DNA of 64,000 nucleotides from Paramarasmius palmivorus (Eukaryota; Basidiomycota; Agaricomycetes; Agaricales; Marasmiaceae). The position numbers and the translations under genes were made by a program. How positions within the stretch are numbered: the first letter of the stretch is position 1; each line of letters begins with the position of its first letter. Below the pieces are notes generated by a model. That model did not search any database, was not told the DNA's origin, and saw only the letters and a list, made by a program, of their open reading frames with translations. Of this stretch, positions 13,478 through 25,484 are shown one piece after another. The DNA lies in NCBI GenBank assembly GCA_037176845.1, contig JAYKXP010000170.1, positions 1 through 64,000 on the forward strand. Reading direction: 5' to 3'.

Positions 13478-13845
13478 TGGGAACTGTGGAAAACGAAAAA
13501 GTTGGATACGCTTTATACCGGAAAGAACGGACACACCCTTGTGTTCTTTTCCTCTCTGCCCGCAGTCCGTACTAACGCTCGTGATCATTTATGCATGCTC
13601 TGTGTACAGAGTTAGCACTTGATATGTCAGATAGACAGGATTTCGTACCATTATGGGGCTGAAAGCTGTAACGCAGCGAAGGTGATCATAGAGTTAGCCC
13701 CGAGATCATCTTTGGGCGGCGTGATGAATTGAGAGAGAAATAATCGAGTATCTTGTTCTATCCGCGAGTCCGAACCATAGCTGTAGGGTTATCCGTTGAA
13801 CCGAATGCTGTTGAACGTTGAATGACAAAGGAGGAGGAAACGGCC

Positions 13846-16800
13846 ATGACGGTAAGAATTTGAAAGAAATTTGACGGACTCAGTCTAGACCGACCCTAAC
13901 CCAGCCGCCGAAACCCAACCCTAACTAGCCCTAACTTCGCCCTAACTACATGTGATATACCTCTCACGGTTCCTGCTGACATAACATACGCTCTCAGCAA
14001 ACCCCATCGACGACGGCCAATGCTTCAATGAACGACGAAGATGTCCAGAAAGCTGCTATAGGGCTTTTAAACTTGTCGCCTACCAACACTACGTTCCCGT
14101 TCTCGCTTGTTGGTGGAGGAGGAGTGGGGAGGAATAGAAGTGAGGAAAGGGAAAGGGAGAGGGAAAGGGAGGCACAAAGAGAAAGGGAATCGACAGCGGC
14201 ACCGACAAGCACAGTTCCGTTGAAGCGTAAACGACCTCAGCCAACACCACCAACTGTAACGACAACGATAACGGGGTCAATCTCGCCCCAACCCGACGAA
14301 ACACCCGTAGTCGATACATCTGAAATTCAGTGTATCTGTGGCTTCAACAATGACGACGGTGGTCATTGGCTGCGATGGTTGTGGGCGGTGGTGTCATGGA
14401 GTTTGTTTTGGTATCGACGAGAAGGATAAGGAGAATTTGCCGGATAGATGGTGGTGTTGGGTCTGTGAGCCTAGGGAGGTCGATAGGGCTCGAGCTGTGG
14501 AGGTTCAGAGAGCTCGTTTAGGCTCAGGACTAGGCTTGAGTTTAGGCGGAGCCATACCAGGAAGTGGCTCAGCGTTTGCCACTCACCAGCGAAGGAAAAC
14601 GAGCCCTGGGCTGGAGAGGAGGTCTCGAAAGCCTAGCTCGGCTATCGAGGGTTCAAAACGAAAGCGCAGGATGAGCATTGCAACATCACCCGTCGTCAAC
14701 GCTATACCCCCCTCATCGCTATCTCACACCGACGAGGAACCGATACATATCGACGTCGAGGACATGTATATCGACATCGAAAAGGACGGCGACATCATAC
14801 CCAATTCATCAACCGTCGAACACCTAAATCTACATCGCTCATGGAGAGGTGTCACCGCGATATCTTCACCACCCAATTCACCTCCAATTAATGTTCAGCC
14901 TCTTCCAACACCTTCAGTTCTACCGCCATCGTATGCGTTACACACGGCACAGCCTATACCTCGTGAGGCGTTCATAACGACGTATCCAAGCGTAATAACA
15001 CCTACATCGGCATATCTTGCAGATCCCCTGAACGCCTATGCTCATCTAGGCATGCCAAAGCCCTTTGTCCATCTCATGGGCCCGCCCTCTTGATGTTGCT
15101 CTCGACGCAAGGAAAGCAGGCGGTAAAGGAAGATGGTGCGGAGTGGATGTCGGCCTAACGCTATTCTTAGACCGTACGTCTGCAAAGGGAAGGGGAAGGG
15201 AAAGCAAAGGAAGAAGATGCCAAGGAGAAGGAGATAGACGACGAAGAACGCCTATCTTTCGCCATCTTCGCAACTCGCGACCTTACGAGCAGACGAAGAA
15301 GTGGTTTTGGGCTGGGAATGGGACGACGGTAATGTTGTTCACAATTTGCCTAACTTATCAACAACCCCAGACATTCCGTATGTGTTCCCATTTCTACCCT
15401 TGTTTTATCTTTCCTATCCTGCTTCTACTGCTATTCTACACCTCTCTCCTACCGTATACCGTGTAAATAATGCTGACATGCTTCGCAGCCCGCACAAGGT
15501 CCATCATTTCAAACTACAAATGTCTCACATCCTCCATTCCTTGGGTAGTACCTTCACCAACTGCGCCTGTGGAAGTCGAGCAAGAGATTGCGCCGTGAAG
15601 AGGATGAAGGAATTCGTCGAGTCTGGTCCGTCTTCTCATGAGGAAGATGTCGATTTGGGACCTCTTATCGGCGCAAAGAGAGGTTTTAGAACGCGAGAAC
15701 GGATACCAGGGTCTGGCGGTGTAGGTGGTGTTGAGATGGTCCCGGACGAAGAGGAAGAAGAGATCGAGGTACCACCCTCAAGTACGAGTTCATCAAGGTC
15801 ACCAAGAGCAAGCTTTGGTACCGCTGAGAGCTCAGCTGCTGCAGGGTCGTCGTCTTCAAGACGGCATTCTGAGCCAGCGTTTTACCACCGACATCACCAT
15901 CACCATCAACTACACACGTCGCCGTATCCACCGTCAACGCCCTATTCACCTCATTTGAGCTCACCATATCCTTCATATCCTTCTCCATATCCACCCCCTC
16001 CCCCTCATTCGTTTCCTTGGTCTCATCATACACCTCCGCCTCCACCTCTGTTGCTGAACGGTTACGGCTATCCACCACCACAATTTCCTCTTACTCCACA
16101 CCCCGCTGGTCCGGTGAGACCGGATCTCTGGGGTAGCCGTAAATCCAGTCGAAAAGGGAAGGAACGTGCTGTTGATATTGATCAAGATATGGAAGTTGAC
16201 GTTGATATCGAACATGAAGCGGGTACGTGCTGATCTTGCTGCGCGTTATTGAATACCTCATGACCTGTCAATTGAATTAGAGAAGGACAAGGAACAGCAG
16301 CAACAGCAACAGCAACAGTCATTGCCGGAAGATCTTATGCCACCGAAGATGCGCAAGAAGAGGATTCAGAAGGAGGCAGAAATGTTCAGCTCTTCTATGG
16401 GTATGTTCTTACTGTCCATTTCGAGTTTCGTTAGATCTAAAATGCTCGCTTAGATGATACCAACCATAAGGAAATGCCACCGCCACCTCCGCCATTATCT
16501 CATCCACGTCAACTGCGACATCATCTCGACAAGGAGCGGAACGCCCATCCGCGACATCGGCAGATCGATACACCTGCACGTACAAACTTATCCTCAAGTC
16601 TACAATCCAATGCACCGCCTCCAGAGACGCCATCAGCATCATTCTCGAAACTCTCCCTCTTATCGCCTATCTCCGTGACGCCTGCAACAGCGGCGTTCTC
16701 ACCGTTGGCCCTGCTGGCCAGTGCAGCTGAGCAGAAAGGATACTTTGAGAGGGAGAGGAGAAAGGAGAGTCCGATGCATGAATGGGAACCGATGACCAGT

Positions 16801-19095
16801 AGGCGGTCTTCAGGTATCGACAAGGAGAACCCTGTGCGAGAGAATGAATCAGCATCACCGGTGTCGGCTGCTATTCGCCATCATTCACCGGCGCAGCAGA
16901 CGTTAGCTGCGCCACTGTCAATCTCAGCAACCACGAACGCAGGTGTCAATGGTTCACTGTCGCCATCGCCAGCTGTTGAGTCACCTGCTCCTTCCCCCTC
17001 GACGGTACCCATCAAGCTTGACATTGAGAGGTCGCCGGCGGCAACTCCTTCGTCTCTTGTATCGAGTCGTGATCATTCACGCTCTCCCGGTGTCTGTATA
17101 GTCACTACACTCAAAGAGAGGTGCCGAGGCGTTCGGCACCCTTGGTACCAAAACGCTCTTTCAGCACTGAGGCTCTTCGCAAGAGTGAAAAGTGTTGAGC
17201 CTCCTGTACCTCGTCATGCGATAACGGTACGATCACCTTCCCGCCACCACAGCTTGCTGCACCCTTTTGAGGCACCACCAGCTTCTCCTCGTTCTGCATC
17301 TGCTACGCCAACTCCGACCCGTGTAACCACCACGTCCCCGCCAGCGAACGGTATTCAACGCTCGCCGTCACCACCACTAGTGGCTCCTTCAGTCCACAGT
17401 CGTTCGCCAACGCCTACACCCATTTTGAACGGACATTCACCTTCTGCTTCACCTGAGGATCTCGCCTATCCTCATACCACCGATTTACTTTCCAAGGAGA
17501 TCAAGCATGAGCTCATGGATGTCGATGAAGCCCCGCAGCTTTCTTCCCCACTGACAGAGCTTGTCGACATCGAGCAACACCTCGGAGAGGAAGATGAAGT
17601 GCGGACCTCACCACTGTCTCCAGAACCGGTTGCAGACGAAGACGAAAGGAGCTCACCGCCGTCACCTCCGCCTGTCGAGGATGTCCAAGAGGATAGCATG
17701 GTGGTAGACGATACTAAGACACAACAGGATGAGATGGTCGTTGACACACCTGTCTCTTGTATGGTAGAGAAACTCGAGCCCTCCATGATACATCATATCA
17801 CATCCCCTACAACACAAATTGAAGCGGCAACGGATTTGGAACATCAGCCACAACCTGTACCTGCGGCAATAGCCCCAGTGGTTTCAAGCTTATCGTCACC
17901 TCCCGTAACGCCAGCTTCATCGCCACCGCCCTCCGTTCCTGTAGTTCCTTCCGAGCCTACTCCACCTCCTCAGACGCCTACACTCCCCTCTACAGCACCT
18001 TCGAAAGTGAAAATGTCACTCAAAGACTTTGCTGCTCGCCGAAAGCAGATGCAACAGAAGGAGGCCGCGCAGCAGGAGGAGGAAACTCGCAAACTGGAAG
18101 AGCAAGCAAAGAAGGTCAAGGAGGGAGAGGAGCTAAAACGGCTCCAGGAAGAGGCTAAGATTCGAGAGCGAGAGAGGCTCAGGCTTGAAATGCAACAAAA
18201 AGAAGCGGAGGATAGAAGGTTACGCGAAGAGGCAAGGGCAAGAGAAGAGGCAAGGTTAAAGGAAGAAGCTAGGTTGAGGGAGGAGACTAGGCTGAGAGAG
18301 GAAGCCAGGAGGAAGGAGGAGGAAAGATTGAAAGAAGAGGCCCGGGTAAGAGAGATGAGGTTGAGGGAAGAGGCGAAATTCAGAGAAGAAGCAAAGGAGA
18401 GGGAAGAGATGAGGTTGAAGGACGAGGCAAGAGACGAAGCCAAGTTAAAGGAGGCGGCAAAGGCGCAGGAAAAGGCCAAACTTGGAGAGATGGAAAAGCA
18501 GTCCAATGGTCATCTATCCCCAGCTTCCCCGATTCAGCCTGTCTCGTCATCATTCTCGCCATCTACGCAAGCAGCGTCTGTTTCCTCCGCGCCTTTATCT
18601 TTAGCATCGGTACTTACACTCTCTTCATCGACCAATAAACCAACTCCGGTAATCGATGTGCCTTTGGAAACACCCCAATCCCCTTCCGCCTTATCCCCGA
18701 TAGCACCATCGGCTTCAGTATCCTCCAGACCTTCTACACCCAAACTTAATGGGTCAATCCATACCCTGCGACCGCCCTCTCCGATGCAAGAAGACGGCGA
18801 AATTGACGAGACGCCCACGCCAACACCTACGCCGACCCCGCCACAGAAGCAGCCTTGTCGATTGCCTGTCAAATCAAATCCAGTTCCACCTCCGAGCACA
18901 TCTTCTGATACTCGCGCGCCGCCAACACAACCACGTTCCTTCCTCGCAGGACGAACACCTCCCAAGGGGCCAAGGGCACTGATGGGCGGGGGTGGTTTCC
19001 GTCGAAGCTGGGATAGAGACAGAGAGCGGGATAGAGACGGAGGCAGGGAATGGGATAGAGATCGTGACCGAAACTGGAGGCGAGATTGGCGTTGA
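13846..19095 (+). CDS. PHD finger and SET domain protein, Set3-like
   Basis: A large nuclear regulator of the Set3/Set4/MLL5 type. These carry a PHD finger that reads methylated histone H3 and a SET domain usually without methyltransferase activity; in yeast Set3 scaffolds a deacetylase complex. The likely first exon is ATGACG at 13846-13851, spliced over 13852-13997 into a frame through ATG 14028. In order: an Arg/Glu-repeat region; a PHD finger (CICGFNNDDG then CDGCGRWCHGVCFGI, ending WWCWVCEP, about 14331-14475); a linker; SET (PKPFVHLMGPP, SGCRPNAILRPYVC, LSFAIFATRDL, EEVVLGWEWDDGNVVHNLP, then a Cys cluster CACGSRARDC). After it come a His/Pro/Tyr-rich region, a Gln tract, Ser/Pro-rich sequence, a long Arg/Glu coiled coil at about 18005-18490 and an RD-rich C terminus. 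Introns: 15378-15488, 16223-16280, 16401-16453. Five one-base frame changes are needed, at 14361, 15085, about 15128, about 15200 and 15285. Confidence 0.85.
13894..13946 (+). promoter_or_regulatory. Cluster of four CCCTAAC telo-box motifs
   Basis: CCCTAAC occurs at 13894, 13919, 13929 and 13940, all on the same strand within 53 bases. It lies just upstream of the main coding exon of the Set3-like gene, inside its probable first intron. Telo-boxes are binding sites for Myb-type telomere-repeat factors in fungi and plants. Whether this is regulatory or an interstitial telomere scrap cannot be told from sequence. Confidence 0.45.
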
Positions 19096-19344
19096 TGACT
19101 CGTGTATTTCACTGTATTGTTATTCCTTTCGATTTCTTTTTGGGATTGAGACTCTTTTGTGTTTACTTATGTGTTATTATTCGTGTTTAAACTGCAGTAT
19201 GATATGTCGGTATGGAATAATACAATATACCACGACTAAATTTCTGAGATAAATAATCGATAAGCGCTCAGAGTCACCTATCGACGTCTGACAACGGCTA
19301 TTGCCGAATGCCCCTTGAATCCGAACTACGACCACGAACAGGCC

Positions 19345-21764
19345 ATGCGGAATACCATGCGTCGACGCTGCGAGAAAATGAATCCTGATGACATGGAAGG
19401 AACCTTACCCGCTGGACCTTTTAAGCACAGGAAACTTGGTTCTGAGAATGGGAAGTCGGGTGCGTGTATACTATATTGCCCATTTTAACGGTTGTGCTGA
19501 CTGGCAGAGGCAAAAGTCCGGAAGCGAACAACTCGAGGAAAGCTACATAAACTCGTTATCATGCCACTGGATATCCTCTATATGGTGCGCTGTGACGGCA
19601 TTTTTGGCACCCATTGTCGATACTCAGTAACAGAGCGGTAGATTTACGACGGACTAAATCCCCGCACCTTTGTCGCCCTACTTTACATCAACAGAGCTTT
19701 TCGGGATATGATTTCTTCCTCTCGGGGTATATCGATTTGGATTGCAAAGCGAAAAGAATGCTTGATCCCCGAGCCGCTCCCCGGTCTGTCGGAATTGGAA
19801 TGGGCGATCCTGCTACTTGGACAGCCAATCTGCCAGGTTAGTGTCAGCTCTATCTGGGATACCACGGCCTTTGTGACGCACTCCAGGTTTGTGCATCGAA
19901 ATCTCGTACGGCGCAGCGAAATTGGACATTGCAACAGTGGATATGTGAGGCATGCTGTGTTAACAAGTTCGTCCCCATTTTCCTCTGTTCGAATAGCGTG
20001 GGTTCATCAAATTTTGTTAGGGAAATTACCTTTGGCGACATCCAAAACAAGTATGCAAATGGGATAACCATCCTCTCAAAGAATAATACAGACCTTGCCG
20101 AGATCGCTATCCAATTCGACTGGTGGCGCTGTATGTTCCACATAATCTCTTTTCCATGCATATCTTCACTCGTTTCGATAGCTCTTTCGACATGGACCTA
20201 CGATCGTTTCTCTTCCCTGAAGATCTCTGTCATCATGACGGAAGTTGTCGATCGCGGAAATTCTGGAATACTGGGCACGTTTCTAGAGCAACGGAAACAA
20301 GAAACAACGGTCCTGAGAAATGTAAGTGGTTCTTATTCACGCTCATTGACCACTTCTAATCATCCGACCGGACAGCGCATTCGAAACGGTATTGACTGGA
20401 TCACAGACGAGGCAACGCCACTGCTCACGAGCTTCGTATCACCAGAGTCCAAGCGTAAGTTTCCGAATCTGTCGCTTTGTGTTCCGATGGATAATTGTAA
20501 TGTTCATTTTCAGGATTGCAAAACGTATCGGGGCTCTATGATATCCTCAGGATGAAGCATTGTCCGTCGCCAACAATTTCCGTGAAAGTAAAGCGCTTAG
20601 TTCCCGAGGTATCGTATTCTATACTTCTTCATCGACATTTCCGTACTGCTTTTCTTAGAATGGAGGGAACTTAGGCCCAGAGTACTCGATAATCTACTTG
20701 ACTTGCGGCGCAAGCATGTTATAGAGGACTCGCCGTTATTTTGCGCACGTCGCCAACTCGTTTTTCAAGCCTACCTGAAATACAAGCACACCCTGCTACC
20801 CCCGAAATGGCTCGCGCTTCCCAGCTACGAAGCGATATGCCTTTTTCAGCCTATCACTGAGAAACTTGTTGCATTGGAATCCGTTCGACTCACAGAGGAT
20901 GACTTCACGGAACCGATTGTACGCATTCAAAGTCAAGTTCAGGAATGGATTTGCGATCAACGACGCAAGCTTACATTGGAAGCATCTAATAAAACTAATG
21001 CTCTCTTTGACACACTCCACAAAGTACACGGAATCTATGCTCCCGAAACACCTATCGAAGATATTTTCCCAGGAATTCACGAGTTCGACCTCAGTAAAGA
21101 AAGTTACTGTAACCTTGCTATCGCGCAGATCGTCTGTAAACAATGCACCCATCGACGTGTGTGTACTACAACCAATGTCGCATTTAGACACTTGAATTGT
21201 GTCTCTTCCCGTTGCGAGACGCACTCTACATTGGTGGGTACAGATTCCAGACGCTCGCATGCATTTACAGTAGAGTTCTCGGATACGGCTGTCCTTCTCG
21301 TTCACCTCTCTGGTCTTGATATAAGGGAAGCCACCGCTGATGAAATGGACGAAAGAGGGGATTTTTTCAGATGTCTTACTTGTGCAGAGGGTAACGTAGA
21401 GCTAGAGAAGAGGTGGTGCATATGGACCTGGAGAGAATGTGTAGGAGCTATTCTTATTCTATTTAGTTATGACTAAGACTTCTTGTTAGGTGAAGTATCA
21501 TGATCTCAATAAGCATCCGACTGGTCCTAGGTTCGAGATACTGGAAGGTGAAGACATCCGAGAGGATAACAGGAAATGCTGGACATGCTGTCGATGTAAT
21601 GCTCACATTGAGTCGCTGGCAACCAGACGGGAGGTAAAAGGACATTTGTTGCACGAGTACGTGGCTCATCTCTTCGCACGTCAAACAAGTACTGAACATG
21701 ATTTCAGGCATGGAATAATGAACGCGAATATTCCTTCGGACTTTGCATATGGCGGGAGATATTG
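19345..21764 (+). CDS. F-box protein with C-terminal Cys pairs
   Basis: An F-box protein of a type much expanded in agaricomycetes, expected to bind Skp1 and select substrates for ubiquitination. ATG at 19345 opens a short basic N terminus. The F-box lies at the exon 2/3 junction (MPLDILYMIYDGLNPRTFVALLYINRAFRDM). A Cys pair region follows (ICQVCASKS... ICEACCVNK), typical of the zinc-binding motif found after the F-box in this group. Further exons run to a C-terminal part with more CxxC pairs (KQCTHRRVC, FRCLTCAEG, CWTCCRCNAH). Clear exons: 19345-19459, 19508-19584, 19642-19836, 19887-20130, then continuing through introns near 20131, 20321, 20456, 20610, 21441 and 21659 to the stop. All junctions examined stay in frame, so this copy seems intact. 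Confidence 0.8.
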
Positions 21765-21868
21765 ATATTTACTAGTACTTAATCGCCACTTGTCTTTTCA
21801 TGTACCTCTTACTGATTTCGCCCTCTCTTTTTGTAATACAATGCAAGACTACATTTCCATTCCCGATG

Positions 21869-21957
21869 GCTGGGATGGCCGAGTCGTTAAGGCGAGTGAT
21901 TTGAATGTTCTGATCACTTGGTGTTTCACCGCGTAGGTTCAAATCCTGCTTCCAGCG
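21869..21957 (+). tRNA. tRNA-Ser(TGA) with short intron
   Basis: Acceptor GCTGGGA pairs with TTCCAGC, followed by discriminator G. The D arm is GGCCGAGTCGTTAAGGC. The anticodon stem AGTGA/TCACT encloses a loop with anticodon TGA at 21900-21906 region and an intron of about 7 nt. The long variable arm and T arm (GGTTCAAATCC) are class II features, as expected for Ser. Confidence 0.85.
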
Positions 21958-22054
21958 TTTTGTTTACGTCTCGTCCGATCCGTGCGCCAAACTCCCATGT
22001 ACTTATGTACATCGTTAAATCATCTCGTTGTGGTGGCCCAGCCGAGAAGCCGAG

Positions 22055-22971
22055 GGATTATTCTATTGAGAAACCCGGTTTCCGAAAGCAGCTATTTAGT
22101 AACCTGGTTTCTCGGCCGGCCGTGGCCTTTCACACCACTCTGGCAGCGCGTCGCCACTGCGCGTCTTGAATATTTGGATCTTCATGTTCATCGGCGCCTT
22201 TCTGTTTCATGGATGATGTATATTGCCCAACTCTCATCTTTGACATATCATGTGGAATCCAGTAGCCCGATCTGTAGCAGTCTCGAAACTTGTATTTACA
22301 TGTGTACAACGTAGTAAAGCGATACCGTGAACCGTGACATGTATTCAGTAACTTCAATAACTTGAACTTGGATGTGCGGTGAACTGTGAATGTATAGAAC
22401 AGAAAAAGAGATAGGAGGCATTCATGCACTTCCTATCTAGTGTAGTACAGCTATTGTCTGCTTTATACTTTCTTGTGTTTTATTTATAAAAATATATAAA
22501 CTTGAAATGTTCTACTGCCAGTCCAATGTTATACTATTATCGTGCAACGTCTTCAACTCGGGAGTCGGGGCGCCATTTAAGTTGCGCATCTGTGGTCATC
22601 CAATATTTGAGAGACATTCTTTCACCGCCGATTACCACTTTTATTACAGTATGTTACTTGCAGTACGTGTTGCTTCGGTAAGCGCGCATACTTGCTGAGG
22701 ATGCCAAACGTGTTTCCTGCCTTGACACGGGTGAAATAATGCCGTCTGTGGAATCTGACGAACATGATACGTCTACAAATCTGTAATCTCTGCCTAGTTC
22801 AGCGAACAAAGCGTCATTCATGGTTGGACGCTTGCAGACGCTCTTGAAGGGTTCACGGAGCGCCCGCCGGTGACCCGGCCTAGAATGGAAACCCAAATCA
22901 CGTTTTGGGCGTGGGTTCCTCGGGAACCCTAGGGTTTCTGGCAGAAACCCGGTTTCTCAATAGAATAATCC
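22055..22971. mobile_element. Non-autonomous Mutator-like element
   Basis: A 917-bp unit bounded by inverted repeats. Both ends start GGATTATTCTATTGAGAAAC reading inwards and then become imperfect over a further ~40 bases of CCGGTTT/GGGTTT-type sequence. It is flanked by identical 9-bp direct repeats GAAGCCGAG at 22046-22054 and 22972-22980. A 9-bp duplication is the hallmark of Mutator-type (MULE) transposition. No transposase frame lies inside, so it needs an outside enzyme. It sits 97 bp after tRNA-Ser(TGA) and 149 bp before the start of the next F-box gene, so it may supply part of that gene's promoter. Confidence 0.8.
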
Positions 22972-23120
22972 GAAGCCGAGGGCTGTATGCGCGCGTGTTT
23001 GATGGGCGCTCTTGATGAATCAGTCATCTGCCATTGTGACGTGAAGATTGATGGAGATATTTACCTTAGTTATAAAAACGACGCTATCCATGCGGGGTGC
23101 CTCACCAAAACTATTGTGCA

Positions 23121-24601
23121 ATGCACACTCCTCCAACCTCCCATATATCCACAATCCCTGCGGAGCTCCTTCAACATATCTTTGACCTTACCCCAGACAC
23201 AGATTTCGGTGTCTTTAGTCTCGTCTGTCATGACTGGTTACAGATTGTCCGACTTCAGCAATTCTCTTATCTTACACTCCGTTTCGGACAGACGGAAGCG
23301 CGCGGTTCCCATTCCAACCTTACGAAATCAGAAGCATTCTCTGATCCTCGTGTTATCAGTTGCTGCGATCATTTACAAAGCATTCTCGGTCCTGACGCGC
23401 CCGCTTCCACAACTATACCCTGGCCTCACATTGCCCGATTCACACTCTTGGTCAATCTCTCATTCCGATCCGTCTCCGTGGTCAGTCGCGTCCTTGAAGA
23501 TGTCCATGCGACAATTGTATATTTGACCAGTCACGCCCAAGTCGATCCCGGAATCTTTGACACTCGACGTGACTGGTGCTGATGCACAGATAATGCATTC
23601 ATCTCACCTTCGAGATACCATTCATTCATCCTTCCCTCTCATCACACGTCTACATCTTGCACTCCGGCAGGAGCATTTTGCAGATGTATTCTCATTCATC
23701 CCATTATTCCAAAAATTGGGGGCGTTGGAGTTGTCTTGCAACACGTTATTCCATTCGACGATCACCCAAAGGATGTTTTCCGATACCATGCTGCCGAAGA
23801 CATTGGAGACCGCACATATTAATATCCAGTCTTTAACGCAGCTAGAAGCGGCCTCTCCACAATGCCGAGATGAGCTGAATCCTTCAGCAGTGGAAAGAGA
23901 TGCCTCAGTCGTAGAGGCTGCGCAGAATCTTTCGTTATATCAGGAGCCTTTGGGCAGACACCATTCCGTGGAAGGTTTAACGCATCTGGGAAACCATGTC
24001 AACCTTCGACATCTGTCCCTACTGAACTGCCATGACAAAGCCTTTGGAGACTCCCTCATTCACCTCGGAGACAGACTTGAGTCAGTTGCCATTGGCTTTC
24101 CCAATGACATGGAGCGCTTTAAGGCAATACAAAAGAAGGCTAAGCTACCCATCAGTATGTCATATTATTAATTTCATGCAGAATCAAATGTTTACTGATG
24201 TGTACCGTCCAGCGGAATGGGACTTAGCCAACCTCGACAATCTTCGCAGTGTCACCTTCTACATCCCCCAACTCTGGTATAGTCTCCCATATGTGCTGAG
24301 GATTATTGGCAGTACCTTGCAGACGTTGGATCCCTCTACCCGGTCAAGACTTGTCAAGATCACATTTATGGTTGGGCCAGAACCGCTCAAGAGGGTCAAC
24401 TGTTGGCATGAGCTGGACATGCTGCTTGTCTCAGCTTGTAGAGCTCAGATCATAGTCGACATTCCATCTATGGGAAGCATGTGGAATTCTTACCTTGTCG
24501 CGAAGGCAGAGCGTATTCTCCCTGGTGTTCACAATGCCGGGAGGCTAAAGGTCCGAGTAATACGTCGACATGTCGATCATCCCCATCGAAACCTCGGATG
24601 A
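23121..24601 (+). CDS. F-box protein, one frame break
   Basis: ATG at 23121 gives a short lead and then an F-box (HISTIPAELLQHIFDLTPDT, VFSLVCHDWLQIVR). A long region with weak leucine-rich character follows (LTRLHLAL, LGALELSCNTL, NLRHLSLLNCHD). The last intron is 24155-24212 (58 nt) and joins KLPI to TEWDLANLDNLRSVTFYIPQLW in frame. One frame change is needed: the first frame reads to TSH and must skip G at 23535 to continue as PKSIPESLTLDVTGADAQIM. Expected role is as substrate adaptor of an SCF ubiquitin ligase. It starts directly after a Mutator-like element, which may matter for its expression. Confidence 0.75.
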
Positions 24602-25155
24602 ATGCATACGATGATGTGGATGACAATAAATATTGTGGCATTTCGTTGTGTTAAATAGTTGACCTTTATGATAGAGTATTATGGTAGCAATAGGTTGTAG
24701 TCGAGGACAGATAAAGTAAAACGTCGATTTTGAGCATCCCTGTATTAATGTTCGCCGAGGGCGAGTTTGCCAAATTCGCCAATAGCTATGGTTGATGATG
24801 ATACACATTTGATTGGACTGCATCTCACATAGACGAGGCTCTCACCGCGACTCTCGAAATCCACACACTGCCCTTATACTTCCACCAGTACCCCAAAGCC
24901 CATGCATCATCTACTCATACACAATGATCAACAGGGTGAAGGACCGTCGAGAAAAAGAGCATGATTAGGAAGCCGAAAGATTAATGATGGTGGTTCGATA
25001 CCAAGACCGTGTGATAATGCAGAGATTCCAAGGATACCACGCTTTGGGGATTCGCGTTGGCGCTCCTAGCTAGCTGTATCACTGTGATAACATCCGCGCT
25101 CCTTACAAACGTGTGTTGTGATGGATATGATGTCCCACGTTGTGAAGCATAACAT
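24602..25155. other. Intergenic, nothing recognised
   Basis: 3' flank of the F-box gene and 5' flank of tRNA-Cys. No open frame of note. Confidence 0.5.
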
Positions 25156-25240
25156 GTGCCCGTAACTCAGTGGTAGAGTGTGAGATTGCAATAGCGGTTT
25201 GTAATATCTTGAAGCCGCGTGTTCGAACCACGCCGGCACT
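25156..25240 (+). tRNA. tRNA-Cys(GCA) with intron, imperfect acceptor
   Basis: D arm ACTCAGTGGTAGAGTG, anticodon stem TGAGA/TCTTG with a loop holding GCA, an intron of about 14 nt after it, and T arm GCGTG-TTCGAAC-CACGC. The acceptor does not pair cleanly: 5' GTGCCCG against 3' CGGCACT pairs well only if one C of the CCC is ignored. So either there is a one-base insertion (real or from assembly) or the gene is a decayed copy. Confidence 0.7.
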
Positions 25241-25323
25241 TTCGCTGTTTTTAGAGGTTATCTGTAGCCACCTGGCACCAACTCCCTTTCCCTGACCCAG
25301 AGGCCCAAGTCGCTTCGAATTCA

Positions 25324-25484
25324 CACTGGGGGCAAGAAAGCATAAGTCTCGGGACTTTTTCGAAGACCTATGCTATACTTACTCGAGTTTTTGGACCTTA
25401 TGTATGACTTATGCTTAGACCTTTCATAGGTTTTGCGTAAGTCTAGCATAAAGAACCCAGACTTATGCGAATTTGTCCCCAGTG
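25324..25484. mobile_element. Small hairpin element (MITE-like)
   Basis: A 161-bp unit whose ends are inverted copies: the left end starts CACTGGGGGCAA and continues to GCATAAGTCT, and the right end reads the same on the other strand with a few mismatches. Direct TCA triplets flank it at 25321-25323 and 25485-25487. The interior repeats AAGTCTAGCATA-like blocks in both orientations, so the whole unit can fold into a long hairpin. It starts 83 bp after tRNA-Cys. A 3-bp duplication would fit PIF/Harbinger-type elements, but the target triplet is not the usual TTA/TAA. Confidence 0.65.

Noticed and set aside
15285..15291. CTTACGA at the frame change as a programmed +1 frameshift site like CTTAGGC of Ty1
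   Set aside because: The other frame changes in the same gene share no slippery sequence, and two are in the opposite direction.
17970..18506. 178-codon minus-strand frame rich in Ser and Leu
   Set aside because: It is the antisense of the Arg/Glu coiled-coil codons of the Set3-like gene; the composition is a mirror artefact.
18534..19112. 192-codon minus-strand frame with Val-Gly repeats
   Set aside because: Antisense of the Pro/Thr-rich and RD-rich end of the Set3-like gene.
22055..22971. Short open frames (22130-22429 and others) as a transposase
   Set aside because: All under 110 codons with no DDE or zinc motif; the element is better read as non-autonomous.
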